Below are positions 49,175-59,101 of a stretch of DNA of 64,000 nt, one piece after another (positions within the stretch are counted from its first letter, which is position 1; each line of letters begins with the position of its first letter). Made by a program: the position numbers and the translations under genes. Under the pieces are notes generated by a model, which saw only the letters and a program-made list of their open reading frames with translations, had not been told where the DNA came from and did no database searches. The stretch is from Pseudomonadota bacterium (GTDB taxonomy: Bacteria; Pseudomonadota; Gammaproteobacteria; Steroidobacterales; Steroidobacteraceae), in the NCBI GenBank assembly GCA_037200975.1, contig JBBCGI010000001.1:2108001-2172000 (forward strand). The letters run 5' to 3'.

Positions 49175-50112
49175 GTGCCGAACCTGATGCCGTCGAGGCG
49201 GACGGCATTGGCGAAATCGCGCGCCGAAACCGGCCTTTTCCCGGCGCGCTGCAGCTCGCGCACCGCGAGCACGCCCTCGCCGCAGGCGACCCGAAGTCCA
49301 TCTTCCGCGATACCCAACAAGGTACCGGGTGCGGCCGCGTCAGCCGTGCCGCCCGCTACGGATGCGCGTAACACCCGCAGCGATTCGCCGGCGAAGCGGG
49401 TTTCGGCCATGGGCCACGGATTGAAGGCTCGTACCTGCCGGTCGAGATCGGCGGCCGCGGAACTCCAGTCCAGCCGCGCCTCGGACTTTTCGATCTTGGG
49501 CGCGTAGTTAGCCCCGAGCGCCGGCTGCGGGCGCGCGGCCAGCGTGCCGGCCGCGAGGCCGTCGATGGCTTCGAGCAGGGCGGCCGCGCCGAGTTCAGAC
49601 AACGCGTCGTGCAGGTCGCCGGCAGTGTCGTGCGTGCCGATGTGGCGCCGTCGCTCGAGCAATGTCGGGCCGGTGTCGAGGCCCTCGTCGAGCTGCATGA
49701 TGGTCACTCCGGTTTCAGTGTCGCCCGCGAGGATCGCGCGCTGGATCGGCGCCGCGCCGCGCCAGCGCGGCAGCAACGAGCCGTGGATGTTGAGGCAGCC
49801 GCGGCGCGGCAGTGCCAGCACCGCGGGTGGAAGGATGAGCCCGTAGGCGACCACGACCAGGAGATCGGGCGCCCAGAGCGAAAGCTGCGCGCGGCCCTCG
49901 GGTGTCTTCAGGGTCGCCGGCTGCGCCAGCGGCAGGCCGGCGTCGAGCGCGAGTAGTTTGACCGGCGAGGCGCGCAGCTCCCGTCCGCGGCCGGCCGGCC
50001 GGTCGGGTTGCGTCAACACGCCGACCACGCGATGCGTGGAGCCGAGCAGCGCACGGAGCGCGGGCAGCGCAAATTGCGGCGTGCCCGCGAAGGCAATTCT
50101 AAAAGAGTTCAT
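49171..50112 (-). CDS. fmt: Methionyl-tRNA formyltransferase
   Basis: 313 residues. N-terminal formyltransferase domain with FAGTPQFALPALRALL, the catalytic region INHGS-type sequence NIHGSLLPRWRGAAPIQRAI and the following DTGVTIMQLDEGLDTG; C-terminal OB-like domain for tRNA binding. It formylates initiator Met-tRNA using 10-formyl-THF. Co-oriented with def (31 nt upstream) and rsmB. Confidence 0.95.
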   Translation of the reverse strand: MNSFRIAFAGTPQFALPALRALLGSTHRVVGVLTQPDRPAGRGRELRASPVKLLALDAGLPLAQPATLKTPEGRAQLSLWAPDLLVVVAYGLILPPAVLALPRRGCLNIHGSLLPRWRGAAPIQRAILAGDTETGVTIMQLDEGLDTGPTLLERRRHIGTHDTAGDLHDALSELGAAALLEAIDGLAAGTLAARPQPALGANYAPKIEKSEARLDWSSAAADLDRQVRAFNPWPMAETRFAGESLRVLRASVAGGTADAAAPGTLLGIAEDGLRVACGEGVLAVRELQRAGKRPVSARDFANAVRLDGIRFGT

Positions 50113-50143
50113 AACGCCCGAAGGCTTGGAGTTCTTGTTCGTA

Positions 50144-50683
50144 TCAGTACGCGCGGGAGGCAGCGGGCTCGCGCTGTTTGGCGGCGCGCTCCTTGCGATC
50201 CTTGTCGAGCTTCTTGCGGATACGTTCGCGCTTGAGATCCGACAGGTAGTCGACGAAAAGCTTGCCTTCGAGGTGATCCATCTCGTGCTGCAGGCACACC
50301 GCCGCGAGCCCGTCGAGATCGACTTCGAAGGTCGCGCCGTTGACGTCCTGGGCGCGTGCCCGGATGACCGCGGCCCGCTTCACTTCGTCGAAAATGCCCG
50401 GTACCGACAGGCAGCCTTCTTCGGTGATCCCCACGCCTTCCTGCGTCAGGATCTCCGGATTGCAGAAGACCCGGGGATCGGTCTTTCCTTCCGAAACATC
50501 CATGACTATCAGACGCTTATGGAAATCGACCTGGGTCGCGGCCAGCCCCACTCCGGGCGCGGCGTACATGGTTTCGAACATGTCGGCGACCTTCTGCGCG
50601 AGCGCGGCGTCGAAGACCTCCACGCGGGTGGCCTTGGTCCTTAGACGGGGGTCGGGGTATTCAAGAATTTGCAGGCGCGCCAT
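50144..50683 (-). CDS. def: Peptide deformylase
   Basis: 179 residues from the ATG complementary to 50681-50683; a longer frame has no family similarity. The three signature motifs are present: [18 protein letters not shown] and [12 protein letters not shown], giving Cys and two His metal ligands plus the catalytic Glu. Removes the N-formyl group from nascent proteins. Arg/Lys-rich C-terminus. Divergent from the LysM gene. Confidence 0.96.
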   Translation of the reverse strand: MARLQILEYPDPRLRTKATRVEVFDAALAQKVADMFETMYAAPGVGLAATQVDFHKRLIVMDVSEGKTDPRVFCNPEILTQEGVGITEEGCLSVPGIFDEVKRAAVIRARAQDVNGATFEVDLDGLAAVCLQHEMDHLEGKLFVDYLSDLKRERIRKKLDKDRKERAAKQREPAASRAY

Positions 50684-50867
50684 GATGTTCCGCTCGATTG
50701 CTGCTAATGTTTGGGCGATCCGACCGTGGACAAGGAACGCATGGAGCGGAGCGGGTGATGGACCCGTGATCCAGCGCACAAACTTGACAATAGATCGTAT
50801 GCCCTCGTGCCGCGGCGGATTATAACAGTGGGGTCCGCTTGCCCCACCCAGGATTGAGGAGTGGAGG

Positions 50868-52118
50868 ATGTCTCTTAATCAACAACTTAGGGAGCCGCGC
50901 GTGCTCGGAACTCTGACCCCGCGTCTCTTCGCCCTGACGGCCTTCATTGCTGCCGCGCTGCTGCTCGTGGCCGGCTGCAAATCGGCACCGCCCGCGGCTG
51001 AAGCCGCGCCGCCGCCCATGGCCGCGGAACCGGTCAACGCTGCGGATACCAGCGCTGACGACCTCACGGCCACTGAAGCCGCGGTTGCGGCCATGAACGA
51101 AGCGCCGGTTGCCGATGCCGCGCCGGTGCAGACCGCGCAGCTCATCCGTCCGGATGCGCCGATGAACTACACCGTGAAGCGTGGCGACACGCTCTGGGAC
51201 ATCGCCGCGGTGTTTCTCAAGGACCCGTGGTTCTGGCCCGAGATCTGGCAGATCAATCCGCAGGTCGAGAATCCCCACCTGATCTATCCGGGCGACGTGT
51301 TGTCGCTGGCCTATGGTCACGACGGCAGCAGCGCCAGCGTGAGCATTTCGCAGTACAGCGGCGCGCGCCTGCAGCCGCGTCTGCGCAGCGAACAACTCGA
51401 CGGTCCGGTCGACGCGATTCCGTTTGCCGCCATCGCCGCGTTCCTGAGCAAGCCGAGTGTGCTCACGAAGGATGAAGCGCTGGCTGCGCCGCACATTCTC
51501 GGATTCCGCGATCACCACATGATCGGTGGGACGGGACACGAGATCTACGTCAAGAACCTCAACGCGCCGCTGAACCAGCGCTACGCGGTCATGCACATCG
51601 GCGAGGCGATCGTGGATCCGGAATCCAAGGACCTCGTGGGTTATCAGGCCGCGTACGTCGCGACCGCCGTGGTCAACAATCCGGGCACGATCAGCAAGGC
51701 CATCCTCACCGAAGGCGCGCGCGAGGCGCTCGAAGGCGACCGCCTGATACTGCAGGAAGGCGATGTGCCGCTGACTTTCACGCCGCATGCGCCGGCCTCT
51801 AACATCAATGGACAGATCATCGCGGTCGCGGACGAGGCCGAGCAGATCGGTCAGTTCCAGGTCGTCGTGATCAATCGCGGCGCACGTCAGGGCCTCACGC
51901 CCGGCGCGGTGCTCGCCATCGACCAGAAGGGCGAGGTCGTGCACGACAAGTACGGCAAGGCGCCGTGGGAAAAGAATCCCTATGGCGAGATGGTGCAGCT
52001 GCCTTACGAACGGGCCGGCACGATGATCGTCTTCAAGGTGTTCGACCGCGTGAGTTACGGCCTGGTGATCGGCGCACGCGGGCCGATGCAGGTCGCGGAT
52101 CGCGTCTACAACCCGTAA
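50868..52118 (+). CDS. LysM domain lipoprotein
   Basis: 416 residues. Lipobox VAGC (Cys37), Ala/Pro-rich linker, then one LysM peptidoglycan-binding domain at about 101-147 ([33 protein letters not shown]) and a long C-terminal region of about 260 residues, probably beta-rich. The divergence from def and the proximity of dprA match the widespread gammaproteobacterial LysM gene at this locus. Function not established; probably cell-wall associated. Confidence 0.88.
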   Translation: MSLNQQLREPRVLGTLTPRLFALTAFIAAALLLVAGCKSAPPAAEAAPPPMAAEPVNAADTSADDLTATEAAVAAMNEAPVADAAPVQTAQLIRPDAPMNYTVKRGDTLWDIAAVFLKDPWFWPEIWQINPQVENPHLIYPGDVLSLAYGHDGSSASVSISQYSGARLQPRLRSEQLDGPVDAIPFAAIAAFLSKPSVLTKDEALAAPHILGFRDHHMIGGTGHEIYVKNLNAPLNQRYAVMHIGEAIVDPESKDLVGYQAAYVATAVVNNPGTISKAILTEGAREALEGDRLILQEGDVPLTFTPHAPASNINGQIIAVADEAEQIGQFQVVVINRGARQGLTPGAVLAIDQKGEVVHDKYGKAPWEKNPYGEMVQLPYERAGTMIVFKVFDRVSYGLVIGARGPMQVADRVYNP

Positions 52119-52143
52119 CGCATTTCTCGACATTCAGACGATT

Positions 52144-52175
52144 AGGGCCAGCCTCCGTGCTGGCCCTTTCGTTTT
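52144..52175 (+). terminator. Rho-independent terminator after the LysM gene
   Basis: Stem GGGCCAGC (52145-52152) with GCTGGCCC (52159-52166), loop CTCCGT, followed by TTTCGTTTT. It ends 11 nt before the dprA start, separating the two transcription units. Confidence 0.85.
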
Positions 52176-52185
52176 ATGCTGCCTC

Positions 52186-53319
52186 ATGCACGCCGAGCAG
52201 CATTTCGACCTTCGCCGCCTGTGTCTCGCGGCGCGTGCTCCCGGCCTCACCGCCGATCAATTCGCACGCCTCGTGGCCGCCAGCCCCGATCTATCGCTGC
52301 TCGATCGTCCCGACATCGCGACGCTGGCGCGCCTCGAGCTAACTACCGGGATGGTTCAATGGCTGCGCTGCCCGGATGCCGCACGTGTCGACGCCGACCT
52401 GCGCTGGCTCGAAGCCGCCGGTTGCACGCTGCTGGCCGCCACCGACGCGTATTACCCGGAAGCGCTGCGGCAGTCGCCCGGCGCTCCCGGCGTGTTGTTC
52501 GTGCTCGGAGACGTCAAGGCGCTGGGCGAGCCGCAGCTCGCCATGGTCGGCAGCCGCAATCCGACGGCTGGCGGCCGCGCCACCGCGCGCGAATTCGCCG
52601 CGTTCTTTGCGCGCGCGGGTCTCACCATCACCAGCGGCCTTGCATTGGGCATCGATGCCGCATGTCACGAGGGCGCATTGTCCGCGGGGGGGCTCACCGT
52701 TGCGGTGCTCGGGCACGGGCTCGACGACGTCTATCCCCCGCAGCACAAGGCGCTCGCCGCCCGCATCGCCGCCAGCGGCGCGGTGGTGTCCGAATTCCCG
52801 CCCGGAGTGCCGCCGCTGCGCGAGCACTTCCCGCGCCGCAACCGCATCATCGCGGGACTTGCGGTGGGCACATTGGTCGTCGAAGCAGCCCGCGAATCCG
52901 GGTCATTGATCACTGCCCGTCTCGCCGGCGATGCCGGTCGCGAGGTCTTCGCGATACCCGGCTCCATCCACAATCCGTTCGTCCGCGGTTGCCATCAGCT
53001 CATCCGTCAAGGCGCAAAGCTGGTCGAGCTTCCCGAGGACGTGCTCGGTGAGCTCAAGATTTCCCTTGCGGACCAACTACTTGCAGCGCCCTCCGAAGGG
53101 CTCCAAAAAAAATCGCCGTTGGACAAGGAATACAAAATCCTGTTAGATGCGCTCGCCTTCGAGCCGGCAAGCGTCGACAGCTTGATCGAACGCACGGGGA
53201 TGAACAGCGAATCGATCGCCTCGATGCTGCTGATTCTGGAACTCGACGGGCACGTGGCGCCGCACCCCGGCGGCCGATACAGCCGCATGGCGGGACAGCA
53301 ACTTTCACATGACCGGTAG
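52186..53319 (+). CDS. dprA: DNA processing protein DprA
   Basis: 377 residues. N-terminal helical domain, then the extended Rossmann domain typical of DprA: LAMVGSRNPTAGGRATAREFA, SGLALGIDAACHEGAL, VAVLGHGLDDVYPPQHK and GSLITARLAGDAGREVFAIPGSIHNP; C-terminal winged-helix-like domain (about 310-377). Loads RecA on incoming single-stranded DNA during transformation. Overlaps smg by 11 nt. Confidence 0.94.
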   Translation: MHAEQHFDLRRLCLAARAPGLTADQFARLVAASPDLSLLDRPDIATLARLELTTGMVQWLRCPDAARVDADLRWLEAAGCTLLAATDAYYPEALRQSPGAPGVLFVLGDVKALGEPQLAMVGSRNPTAGGRATAREFAAFFARAGLTITSGLALGIDAACHEGALSAGGLTVAVLGHGLDDVYPPQHKALAARIAASGAVVSEFPPGVPPLREHFPRRNRIIAGLAVGTLVVEAARESGSLITARLAGDAGREVFAIPGSIHNPFVRGCHQLIRQGAKLVELPEDVLGELKISLADQLLAAPSEGLQKKSPLDKEYKILLDALAFEPASVDSLIERTGMNSESIASMLLILELDGHVAPHPGGRYSRMAGQQLSHDR

Positions 53320-53776
53320 CGTTTTAGACATTCTTATTTACGTGTTCGACCAGTACATGCTGGCCGAGACACCCGATGTGCCTGAGCGCGAGACTCTCGC
53401 CGCCGATCTCGAACGCGCCGGTTTTGGCCGCAACAACGTCGAACGCGCGCTCGACTGGCTGGCGGATCTCGCCGGCGAACGTTCACGCCCCGATCTGTCC
53501 TCGCGCGCGTTGCGCGTGTTCTCCGCCGACGAAGTCGAGCGCATCTCCACCAGCTGCCGCGGTTACCTGCTGCAGCTCGAACAGGAAGGCATCTTGTCGC
53601 CCCTCCAGCGCGAGATTGTCATCGACCGCCTGGTCGCGCTCGACGGTGACGAAGTCGACATCGACCGGCTCAAGTGGCTGGTGCTCATGGTGCTCTCCAG
53701 CCAGCCAGGGCAGGAACAAGCCTGCGCCCGCATGGAAGACCTGGTGTTCGACGAACTGGATGCGCTTCCCAACTGA
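53309..53776 (+). CDS. smg: Smg family protein (DUF494)
   Basis: 155 residues, all-helical and acidic, matching Smg: VLDILIYVFDQYM at the N-terminus, VFSADEVERISTSCRGYLLQLEQEGILSPLQREIVIDRLVALD in the middle. Function unknown. Overlaps dprA by 11 nt and the topA start by one base (TGATG), so the three genes are co-translated. Confidence 0.92.
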   Translation: MTGSVLDILIYVFDQYMLAETPDVPERETLAADLERAGFGRNNVERALDWLADLAGERSRPDLSSRALRVFSADEVERISTSCRGYLLQLEQEGILSPLQREIVIDRLVALDGDEVDIDRLKWLVLMVLSSQPGQEQACARMEDLVFDELDALPN

Positions 53777-56352
53777 TGGCTGAAAACCTAGTCATCGTCG
53801 AGTCGCCGGCCAAAGCGAAAACCATCAAGAAGTACCTCGGCAAGGATTTCGAGGTGCTCGCTTCGTACGGCCATGTCCGCGATCTCGTGCCGAAAGAAGG
53901 CGCGGTCGATCCCGACAAACAGTTCGCGATGACGTATCGCTCGATCGAGCGTAACGAAAAACACGTCGACGCCATCTCGCGCGCGCTCAAGAAGTCGAAG
54001 AACCTCTACCTCGCGACCGACCCCGACCGCGAGGGCGAAGCGATCTCCTGGCACCTGCGCGAGCTGCTCGAAGAGCGCGGCGAGCTCAAGGACAAGACCG
54101 TCAAACGCGTGGTGTTCTACGAAATCACCAAGGGCGAGGTGCAGCGCGCCGTGGCCGAGCCGCGCGACCTGTCGCTCGATCTGGTGAACGCCCAGCAGGC
54201 GCGCCGCGCGCTCGACTACCTCGTGGGTTTCAACCTGTCGCCGCTGCTGTGGAAGAAGGTCCGCCGCGGGTTGTCCGCCGGCCGCGTGCAAAGCCCCGCG
54301 CTGCGCATGATCTGCGAACGCGAAGACGAAATCGGCAAGTTCATCCCGCAGGAATACTGGACGCTCGAAGCCGAAGGTGAACACAGCGCGCAGACCTTCC
54401 CCCTCAAGCTGGTCGAGTTCAACGGTCAGCGGGTGGAGCAGTTCAGCTTCACCAACGAGGGTTCCGCGCGCGATGTCGAGAAATCGCTGAACGACACGGC
54501 GCAGGGTTTCCTGCACGTCATCTCGATCGACAAGAAGCAGCGCAAGCGCAACCCGTCGCCACCATTCACCACCTCTACGCTGCAGCAGGAAGCCGCGCGC
54601 AAACTCGGCTACTCCGCCCAACGCACCATGCGTCTCGCGCAGCAGCTTTATGAAGGTGTCGATTTCGGCGAGGGCAGCATCGGCCTCATCACCTACATGC
54701 GTACGGACTCCGTGAACCTCGCGAACGACGCGATTCGCGAGATGCGCGAGGTGATCGAAAAGGAATACGGCAAGGAAGGCGTGGCCGAAGAGCCGCGCAT
54801 CTACAAGACCAAGTCGCGCAACGCGCAGGAAGCGCACGAGGCGATTCGTCCCACCTCTGCATCAATCCTGCCGTCCCAGGTCGAAGGCAAGATCGATCCG
54901 GATCAATTCAAGCTGTACGCGCTCGTCTGGAAGCGCGCGGTGGCCTCGCAGATGTCGCACGCCTTGTTCGACACCGTCGCGGTCGACATGCAGCCGAGCA
55001 AGCAGGCGGAAGCCGGCAATGGTGCCGGACGCCACGTCCTGCGCGCCAATGGTTCGACGCTCGTAAAGCCGGGCTACATGGCCGTCTACCAGGAAGACGT
55101 CGACGACTCGAAGCCCGAGAACGAAAACGATCGCCTCCTGCCGGCCATGAAGGAAGGCGACGTCGTCACTCTTCTTAATGTGCACGGCGACCAGCACTTC
55201 ACCGAGCCGCCGCCGCGTTTCTCGGAAGCCTCGCTGGTGAAGGCGCTGGAAGAACATGGCATCGGCCGCCCATCGACCTACGCCACGATCATCTCGACGC
55301 TCAAGGACCGCGAGTACGTCGACATGGACAACCGCCGGTTCATCCCGACGGACATCGGCAAGATCGTCGGCAGTTTCCTGTCGAAACATTTCCACAAATA
55401 CGTGGAGTACGGCTTCACGGCCGCGCTCGAAGACGAGCTCGACGCCGTCTCGCGCGGCGAAGAGAACTGGACCGAGCCGCTCAAGAAATTCTGGAAGCCG
55501 TTCATCACCCAGGTCGAGCACATCGAGAAGAATGTGTCGCGCGAGGAAGTCGCGCAGGCGCGTGAACTCGGCAAGGATCCGGTCAGCGGCAAACCCATCA
55601 CCGTGCGGATGGGCCGTTATGGTCCGTTCGTGCAGATCGGTACGAAGGACGACGAAGAGAAACCCAAATTCGCGGGTTTACGTCCGGGCCAGAAGATGGA
55701 CCTCATCAAGCTGCCCGAGGCGCTCGAGCTCTTCAAACTACCGGTGAGTCTGGGCAACACCGCCGACGGCGAACCGGTCCAATCGAACATTGGCCGCTTC
55801 GGGCCGTACATCAAATACGGCGCCAAGTACGTATCGCTCAAGCCGCCGGACGATCCGTACACGGTCACGCTCGAACGCGCGCTCGAAGTCATCCGGCTCA
55901 AGAAAGAAGCCGACGCGAACCGGATCATCGTCGACTTTGGGGTCGACAACATCCAGGTGCTGAACGGCCGCTACGGCCCGTACATCACCGACGGCAAACG
56001 CAACGCGCGCATTCCGAAGGACACGGACCCGAAGTCGGTGCCACTCGAGTTGTGCCGCGAATTGCTGGCCGCCGCGCCGCTGCGCGGCACGCGCTTCGGC
56101 CGCAAGAAGGGCGCGCCCGCCAAGACGGCCTCACCTCCCGGAGCAGAAGGCGCCACCGAGAAGCCGGTGAAAAAAGCCAAGGGCAAGGCCGCGGCCAGGC
56201 CCAAAGCCGAGGCATCCGTCGCCACCGATGCGGCGGCAGCGCCCGCCAAAAAAGCGGCTCCCGCGAAGAAGAAAACCGCGCCGAAGGCAGCCAGCACGAA
56301 AAGCGCGACGGCTGTGCCGAAGAAGACGCCGGCAAAGTCCAAGGCGAAGTAA
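53776..56352 (+). CDS. topA: DNA topoisomerase I with lysine-rich tail
   Basis: 858 residues. Toprim domain NLVIVESPAKAKTIKKYLG and ATDPDREGEAISWHL; strand-passage core with active-site Tyr in YMRTDSV; EEHGIGRPSTYATI and other topoisomerase IA motifs. The C-terminus carries TopA_C-like repeats (GRYGPFVQIG, GRFGPYIKYG, GRYGPYITDG) in place of the Cys4 zinc ribbons of E. coli TopA, then about 85 residues rich in Lys, Ala and Pro. Relaxes negative supercoils. The start ATG overlaps the smg stop by one base; a longer frame starting at 53674 overlaps smg and is not the true start. Confidence 0.95.
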   Translation: MAENLVIVESPAKAKTIKKYLGKDFEVLASYGHVRDLVPKEGAVDPDKQFAMTYRSIERNEKHVDAISRALKKSKNLYLATDPDREGEAISWHLRELLEERGELKDKTVKRVVFYEITKGEVQRAVAEPRDLSLDLVNAQQARRALDYLVGFNLSPLLWKKVRRGLSAGRVQSPALRMICEREDEIGKFIPQEYWTLEAEGEHSAQTFPLKLVEFNGQRVEQFSFTNEGSARDVEKSLNDTAQGFLHVISIDKKQRKRNPSPPFTTSTLQQEAARKLGYSAQRTMRLAQQLYEGVDFGEGSIGLITYMRTDSVNLANDAIREMREVIEKEYGKEGVAEEPRIYKTKSRNAQEAHEAIRPTSASILPSQVEGKIDPDQFKLYALVWKRAVASQMSHALFDTVAVDMQPSKQAEAGNGAGRHVLRANGSTLVKPGYMAVYQEDVDDSKPENENDRLLPAMKEGDVVTLLNVHGDQHFTEPPPRFSEASLVKALEEHGIGRPSTYATIISTLKDREYVDMDNRRFIPTDIGKIVGSFLSKHFHKYVEYGFTAALEDELDAVSRGEENWTEPLKKFWKPFITQVEHIEKNVSREEVAQARELGKDPVSGKPITVRMGRYGPFVQIGTKDDEEKPKFAGLRPGQKMDLIKLPEALELFKLPVSLGNTADGEPVQSNIGRFGPYIKYGAKYVSLKPPDDPYTVTLERALEVIRLKKEADANRIIVDFGVDNIQVLNGRYGPYITDGKRNARIPKDTDPKSVPLELCRELLAAAPLRGTRFGRKKGAPAKTASPPGAEGATEKPVKKAKGKAAARPKAEASVATDAAAAPAKKAAPAKKKTAPKAASTKSATAVPKKTPAKSKAK

Positions 56353-56367
56353 ACGCCAGGCATCGAA

Positions 56368-56398
56368 CGAAAAGCCCCGCCAGCGCGGGGCTTTTTCA
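56368..56398 (+). terminator. Rho-independent terminator after topA
   Basis: Stem AAAAGCCCCGC (56370-56380) with GCGGGGCTTTT (56385-56395), loop CAGC, extended T-run. Ends the dprA-smg-topA operon. Confidence 0.92.
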
Positions 56399-56484
56399 TG
56401 TGTGCCGGTGGTAGGCCGATCCGGCCATTCTAGTTAGGCGGTGCGGACGGGATATGGAAGCCGTGCGGGGCGGAGCTTGCCTTG

Positions 56485-56988
56485 TTACTTGTCCGGCGCC
56501 GACGGCGGCGGGTACGGCCGCGGCTCGGTGTCCATCATCGGAGGCGCGGCCTTCTTGGGCCCCGGCCGCTGCGCGGCCGCGCAACTCACCACCCGGCCGC
56601 CGCGATCGGTGTTGTACGTCAGGCTGCCGATGTCCGTCTTCGCGACGATTCGAAAGCCCTCGACGAGCGTCTGCGCATACATCCCGCCCGGTTCAGGACA
56701 GCCGAGCGAGGAATCGCTCCACGTGACCTTTTCCGCCTGCGTGAGCACGACCGCACTCGGCGCGACTTTGAAGCGCCGCGCTGCATCAGCCACGACCGCG
56801 CGGCGCGCATCGAGCGGGATGCTCGCGACGGACACGGCCTCTCCAGCCGGGCTGGCAGGGGCGGGTACCTCGGGAATACGAGTGGGTGGGGCGATGCCGG
56901 TTTTCACGGGTGGCTTGTCTCCCCCGCACGCCGCGAGGGGAATCGCGGCGGCCATTGCGAACACGATGCCTGCGAATGCTTTCGCCAT
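56485..56988 (-). CDS. Predicted lipoprotein of unknown function
   Basis: 167 residues from the ATG complementary to 56986-56988, which has AAGGAG upstream. Signal peptide with lipobox LAAC (Cys21). A soluble domain follows with VTWSDSSLGCPEPGGMYAQTLVEGFRIVAK, a pattern seen in small conserved exported proteins of this group, and a proline-rich C-terminus. Two cysteines (LGCPEP, VVSCAA) could form a disulfide. No function assigned. Divergent from rlmJ. Confidence 0.75.
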   Translation of the reverse strand: MAKAFAGIVFAMAAAIPLAACGGDKPPVKTGIAPPTRIPEVPAPASPAGEAVSVASIPLDARRAVVADAARRFKVAPSAVVLTQAEKVTWSDSSLGCPEPGGMYAQTLVEGFRIVAKTDIGSLTYNTDRGGRVVSCAAAQRPGPKKAAPPMMDTEPRPYPPPSAPDK

Positions 56989-57041
56989 GTAAATCTCCTT
57001 GCGCAACTGTATAAACGCCTGCGTCGCATCGTCAGGGTTCC

Positions 57042-57878
57042 ATGAAATACCGCCATCAGTATCACGCCGGCAACTTCGCCGACGTCCACAAACACGTCGC
57101 GCTACTCGAAATCCTTGCAGCGCTCACGCGCAAGGACAAGGGCCTGCTGTTCGTCGACACCCACGCGGGTCGTGGCGACTACGACCTGCATCCCGGCGAC
57201 GCGGAACATCCCGCCGAGTGGCAGGCGGGCGTGGCGAAATTGCTGGCCGCCACGCCGCGGCACGCGGCGTTGACGCGTTACCGGGACATGGCCGCGAGCG
57301 GCGTGCACGGCGGCAGCCTGCACTACCGCGGTTCGCCACTGCTTGCGTTGCAGGTGCTGCGGCCGGTGGATCGCGCGGTGTTCTTCGAGAGCCAGCGCGA
57401 AGAGGCCGGGCACCTGCGCAAATTGCTCGACTCTTCGGCGCGAGCGCGCGTCGAAGGCAGCGATGGATTCGCGGGATTGCGCGCGCTGCTGCCGCCGCCG
57501 GAGCGGCGCGGTTGCGTGCTGATCGATCCGCCGTACGAGGAACGCGAGGATTTCGCCCTGGTGCGCCAGGCAGCCATCGACGCGCTGGCGCGCTTCGAAG
57601 GCGCGGTGCTCGTGTTGTGGGTACCGCTCAAGCTGCGCTCCGATTTCGACGCCTGGCTCGCGAAACTGCAGCGTGCGCTGCCGCGGCCGGTGCTCGGTTC
57701 GCTGCTGTGGGTGCATCCGCCCGACTCGCGCGCGGCGCTCAACGGCTCGGGCCTCGCCGTGGTCAACCCTCCCTATCTACTCGAGGAAGAAATGCGCGAG
57801 TGGCTGCCGGAGCTCGTCTCGCTGCTCGGGTCCGCACAGGCGGGCTGCGAAATACTCGCCCCTACCGAATCGCGCTGA
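57042..57878 (+). CDS. rlmJ: 23S rRNA (adenine-2030 N6) methyltransferase
   Basis: 278 residues, closely matching RlmJ: MKYRHQYHAGNFADVHKH at the N-terminus, LFVDTHAGRGDYDL (SAM site), the catalytic DPPYEERED motif (DPPY for N6-adenine transfer) and the C-terminal SGLAVVNPPYLLEEEM. Modifies A2030 of 23S rRNA. The 3' end overlaps the convergent DUF3379 gene by 17 nt. Confidence 0.93.
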   Translation: MKYRHQYHAGNFADVHKHVALLEILAALTRKDKGLLFVDTHAGRGDYDLHPGDAEHPAEWQAGVAKLLAATPRHAALTRYRDMAASGVHGGSLHYRGSPLLALQVLRPVDRAVFFESQREEAGHLRKLLDSSARARVEGSDGFAGLRALLPPPERRGCVLIDPPYEEREDFALVRQAAIDALARFEGAVLVLWVPLKLRSDFDAWLAKLQRALPRPVLGSLLWVHPPDSRAALNGSGLAVVNPPYLLEEEMREWLPELVSLLGSAQAGCEILAPTESR

Positions 57879-58530
57879 CAACTCGCGCGACCAGAACTTC
57901 CGGAACCTGCGCACCGTCGCGCGCCAGTACCGCGACGCTGCCGGTGCGCGCCGGCAGCAGCACGCCGTGCAACCCGCTCTCCGCGAACTGCGTGCGTTTC
58001 GAAACCTTCTCGTGCACCAGCAGCATCACGGTCACGGGGCCGCCGCCGGTCTGGACGACGAGGTGGGCGACGCGGTGGCCGCGGAACGGACACGGATACG
58101 CGTAGATGACGGGCAGCGACGCGTCGAGCTGCACGCCCGCGGTACGCAACACGCCGGCAACCTCCGCCGGCGGCAACAGCGTCTGCCCGTTCCAACTACT
58201 GCCTTCCTCGAGCACGTGCGCGACTACTTCGCCCGCCAGCGCGGACTGCGGTCTGAACGCCCAGAATCCACCGGCCAGCAGCATGGCGAGCGCCACCGAT
58301 GCGGCCAACGCGTAGCGCCGCGCCGGCGCCGCCACGGGTCGCGTGCGGAAGTTCGCCAGTGGCAATTCGAGCGCTGACCGCAGGCGCCGGTCCAGCAGCA
58401 GCGTCTCTTCGAGAAATTGCCGGCACGCGGCGCAGGTCGCCAGATGCGCAGTCACCCCGGGTGGCAGGTCATGGGGATCGCCGCCGATCTGCAGGCGCGT
58501 GTGGACGCATTCGGGAGAGCCCGCGTTCAT
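57862..58530 (-). CDS. DUF3379 family anti-sigma-like membrane protein
   Basis: 222 residues. The N-domain carries a zinc-finger anti-sigma motif HLATCAAC (His29, Cys33, Cys36), then one membrane helix at about 73-91 (YALAASVALAMLLAGGFWAF) and an outer domain of about 130 residues. DUF3379 proteins pair with ECF sigma factors, as here (ATGA overlap with the upstream sigma gene). Probably sequesters the sigma factor until an envelope signal arrives. Confidence 0.85.
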   Translation of the reverse strand: MNAGSPECVHTRLQIGGDPHDLPPGVTAHLATCAACRQFLEETLLLDRRLRSALELPLANFRTRPVAAPARRYALAASVALAMLLAGGFWAFRPQSALAGEVVAHVLEEGSSWNGQTLLPPAEVAGVLRTAGVQLDASLPVIYAYPCPFRGHRVAHLVVQTGGGPVTVMLLVHEKVSKRTQFAESGLHGVLLPARTGSVAVLARDGAQVPEVLVARVVSAIR

Positions 58531-59051
58531 TCGACGTCCTCCGCCGGTGCCAGACCGTAGATCACGCGTAATTTATTGCGCGCGCGAAACAGGCGCGTCA
58601 GCACCGTGGGCTGCGTGAGCTTGAGTTCGGCGGCGATTTCCGCCGTGCTGAATCCACCTAACACCTGCATCACCAGCGGCTCCCGATATTCATCCGGCAA
58701 TTTCATGATGGCGCCGCGCAGGTCGTGCAGCCCCGCGTCGCCATCGCTGGCGAGTGCCGGGTCGCCCAGCGCCTCGACCGAATCGACATCGACGGTAGGC
58801 AGACGCTTGCGTTCGAACAGACGCGCGTGCTCGCGCCGCACGATGGTCAGCAGCCAGGGCCGCGCGGCCGTGGGGTCCTTCAATTCCTCGCGGGACTTCC
58901 AGGCCCTGATGAGCGTCTCCTGCACCACGTCCTCGGCCACCGCCCGATCGCGCGCCAGCCACAGGGCGAAACGCAGCAGATCGGGGCGCAACATCTCGAG
59001 AAGACGCGAAAAAGGCGCCTGGGGCGTCGTTCCGCGCGGGCTTTGGTTCAT
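58527..59051 (-). CDS. RNA polymerase sigma factor, ECF type
   Basis: 174 residues. Region 2: LLRFALWLARDRAVAEDVVQETLIRAWKSREEL and ARPWLLTIVRREHARLFERK; region 4: KLPDEYREPLVMQVLGGFSTAEIAAELKLTQPTVLTRLFRARNKLR. First gene of a two-gene operon with the DUF3379 partner. Divergent from aroE with 50 nt between starts. Targets not determined. Confidence 0.87.
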   Translation of the reverse strand: MNQSPRGTTPQAPFSRLLEMLRPDLLRFALWLARDRAVAEDVVQETLIRAWKSREELKDPTAARPWLLTIVRREHARLFERKRLPTVDVDSVEALGDPALASDGDAGLHDLRGAIMKLPDEYREPLVMQVLGGFSTAEIAAELKLTQPTVLTRLFRARNKLRVIYGLAPAEDVE

Positions 59052-59101
59052 GTATAAGACCGGCCTGACGTGACCCTTATTTCACTCATTTTCATCCCAC
59101 T

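Noticed and set aside
47802-49301. Large minus-strand frame fused to the DUF4390 gene
   Set aside because: It is an out-of-frame shadow of rsmB with Arg/Ala-rich composition; DUF4390 has its own ATG and signal peptide.
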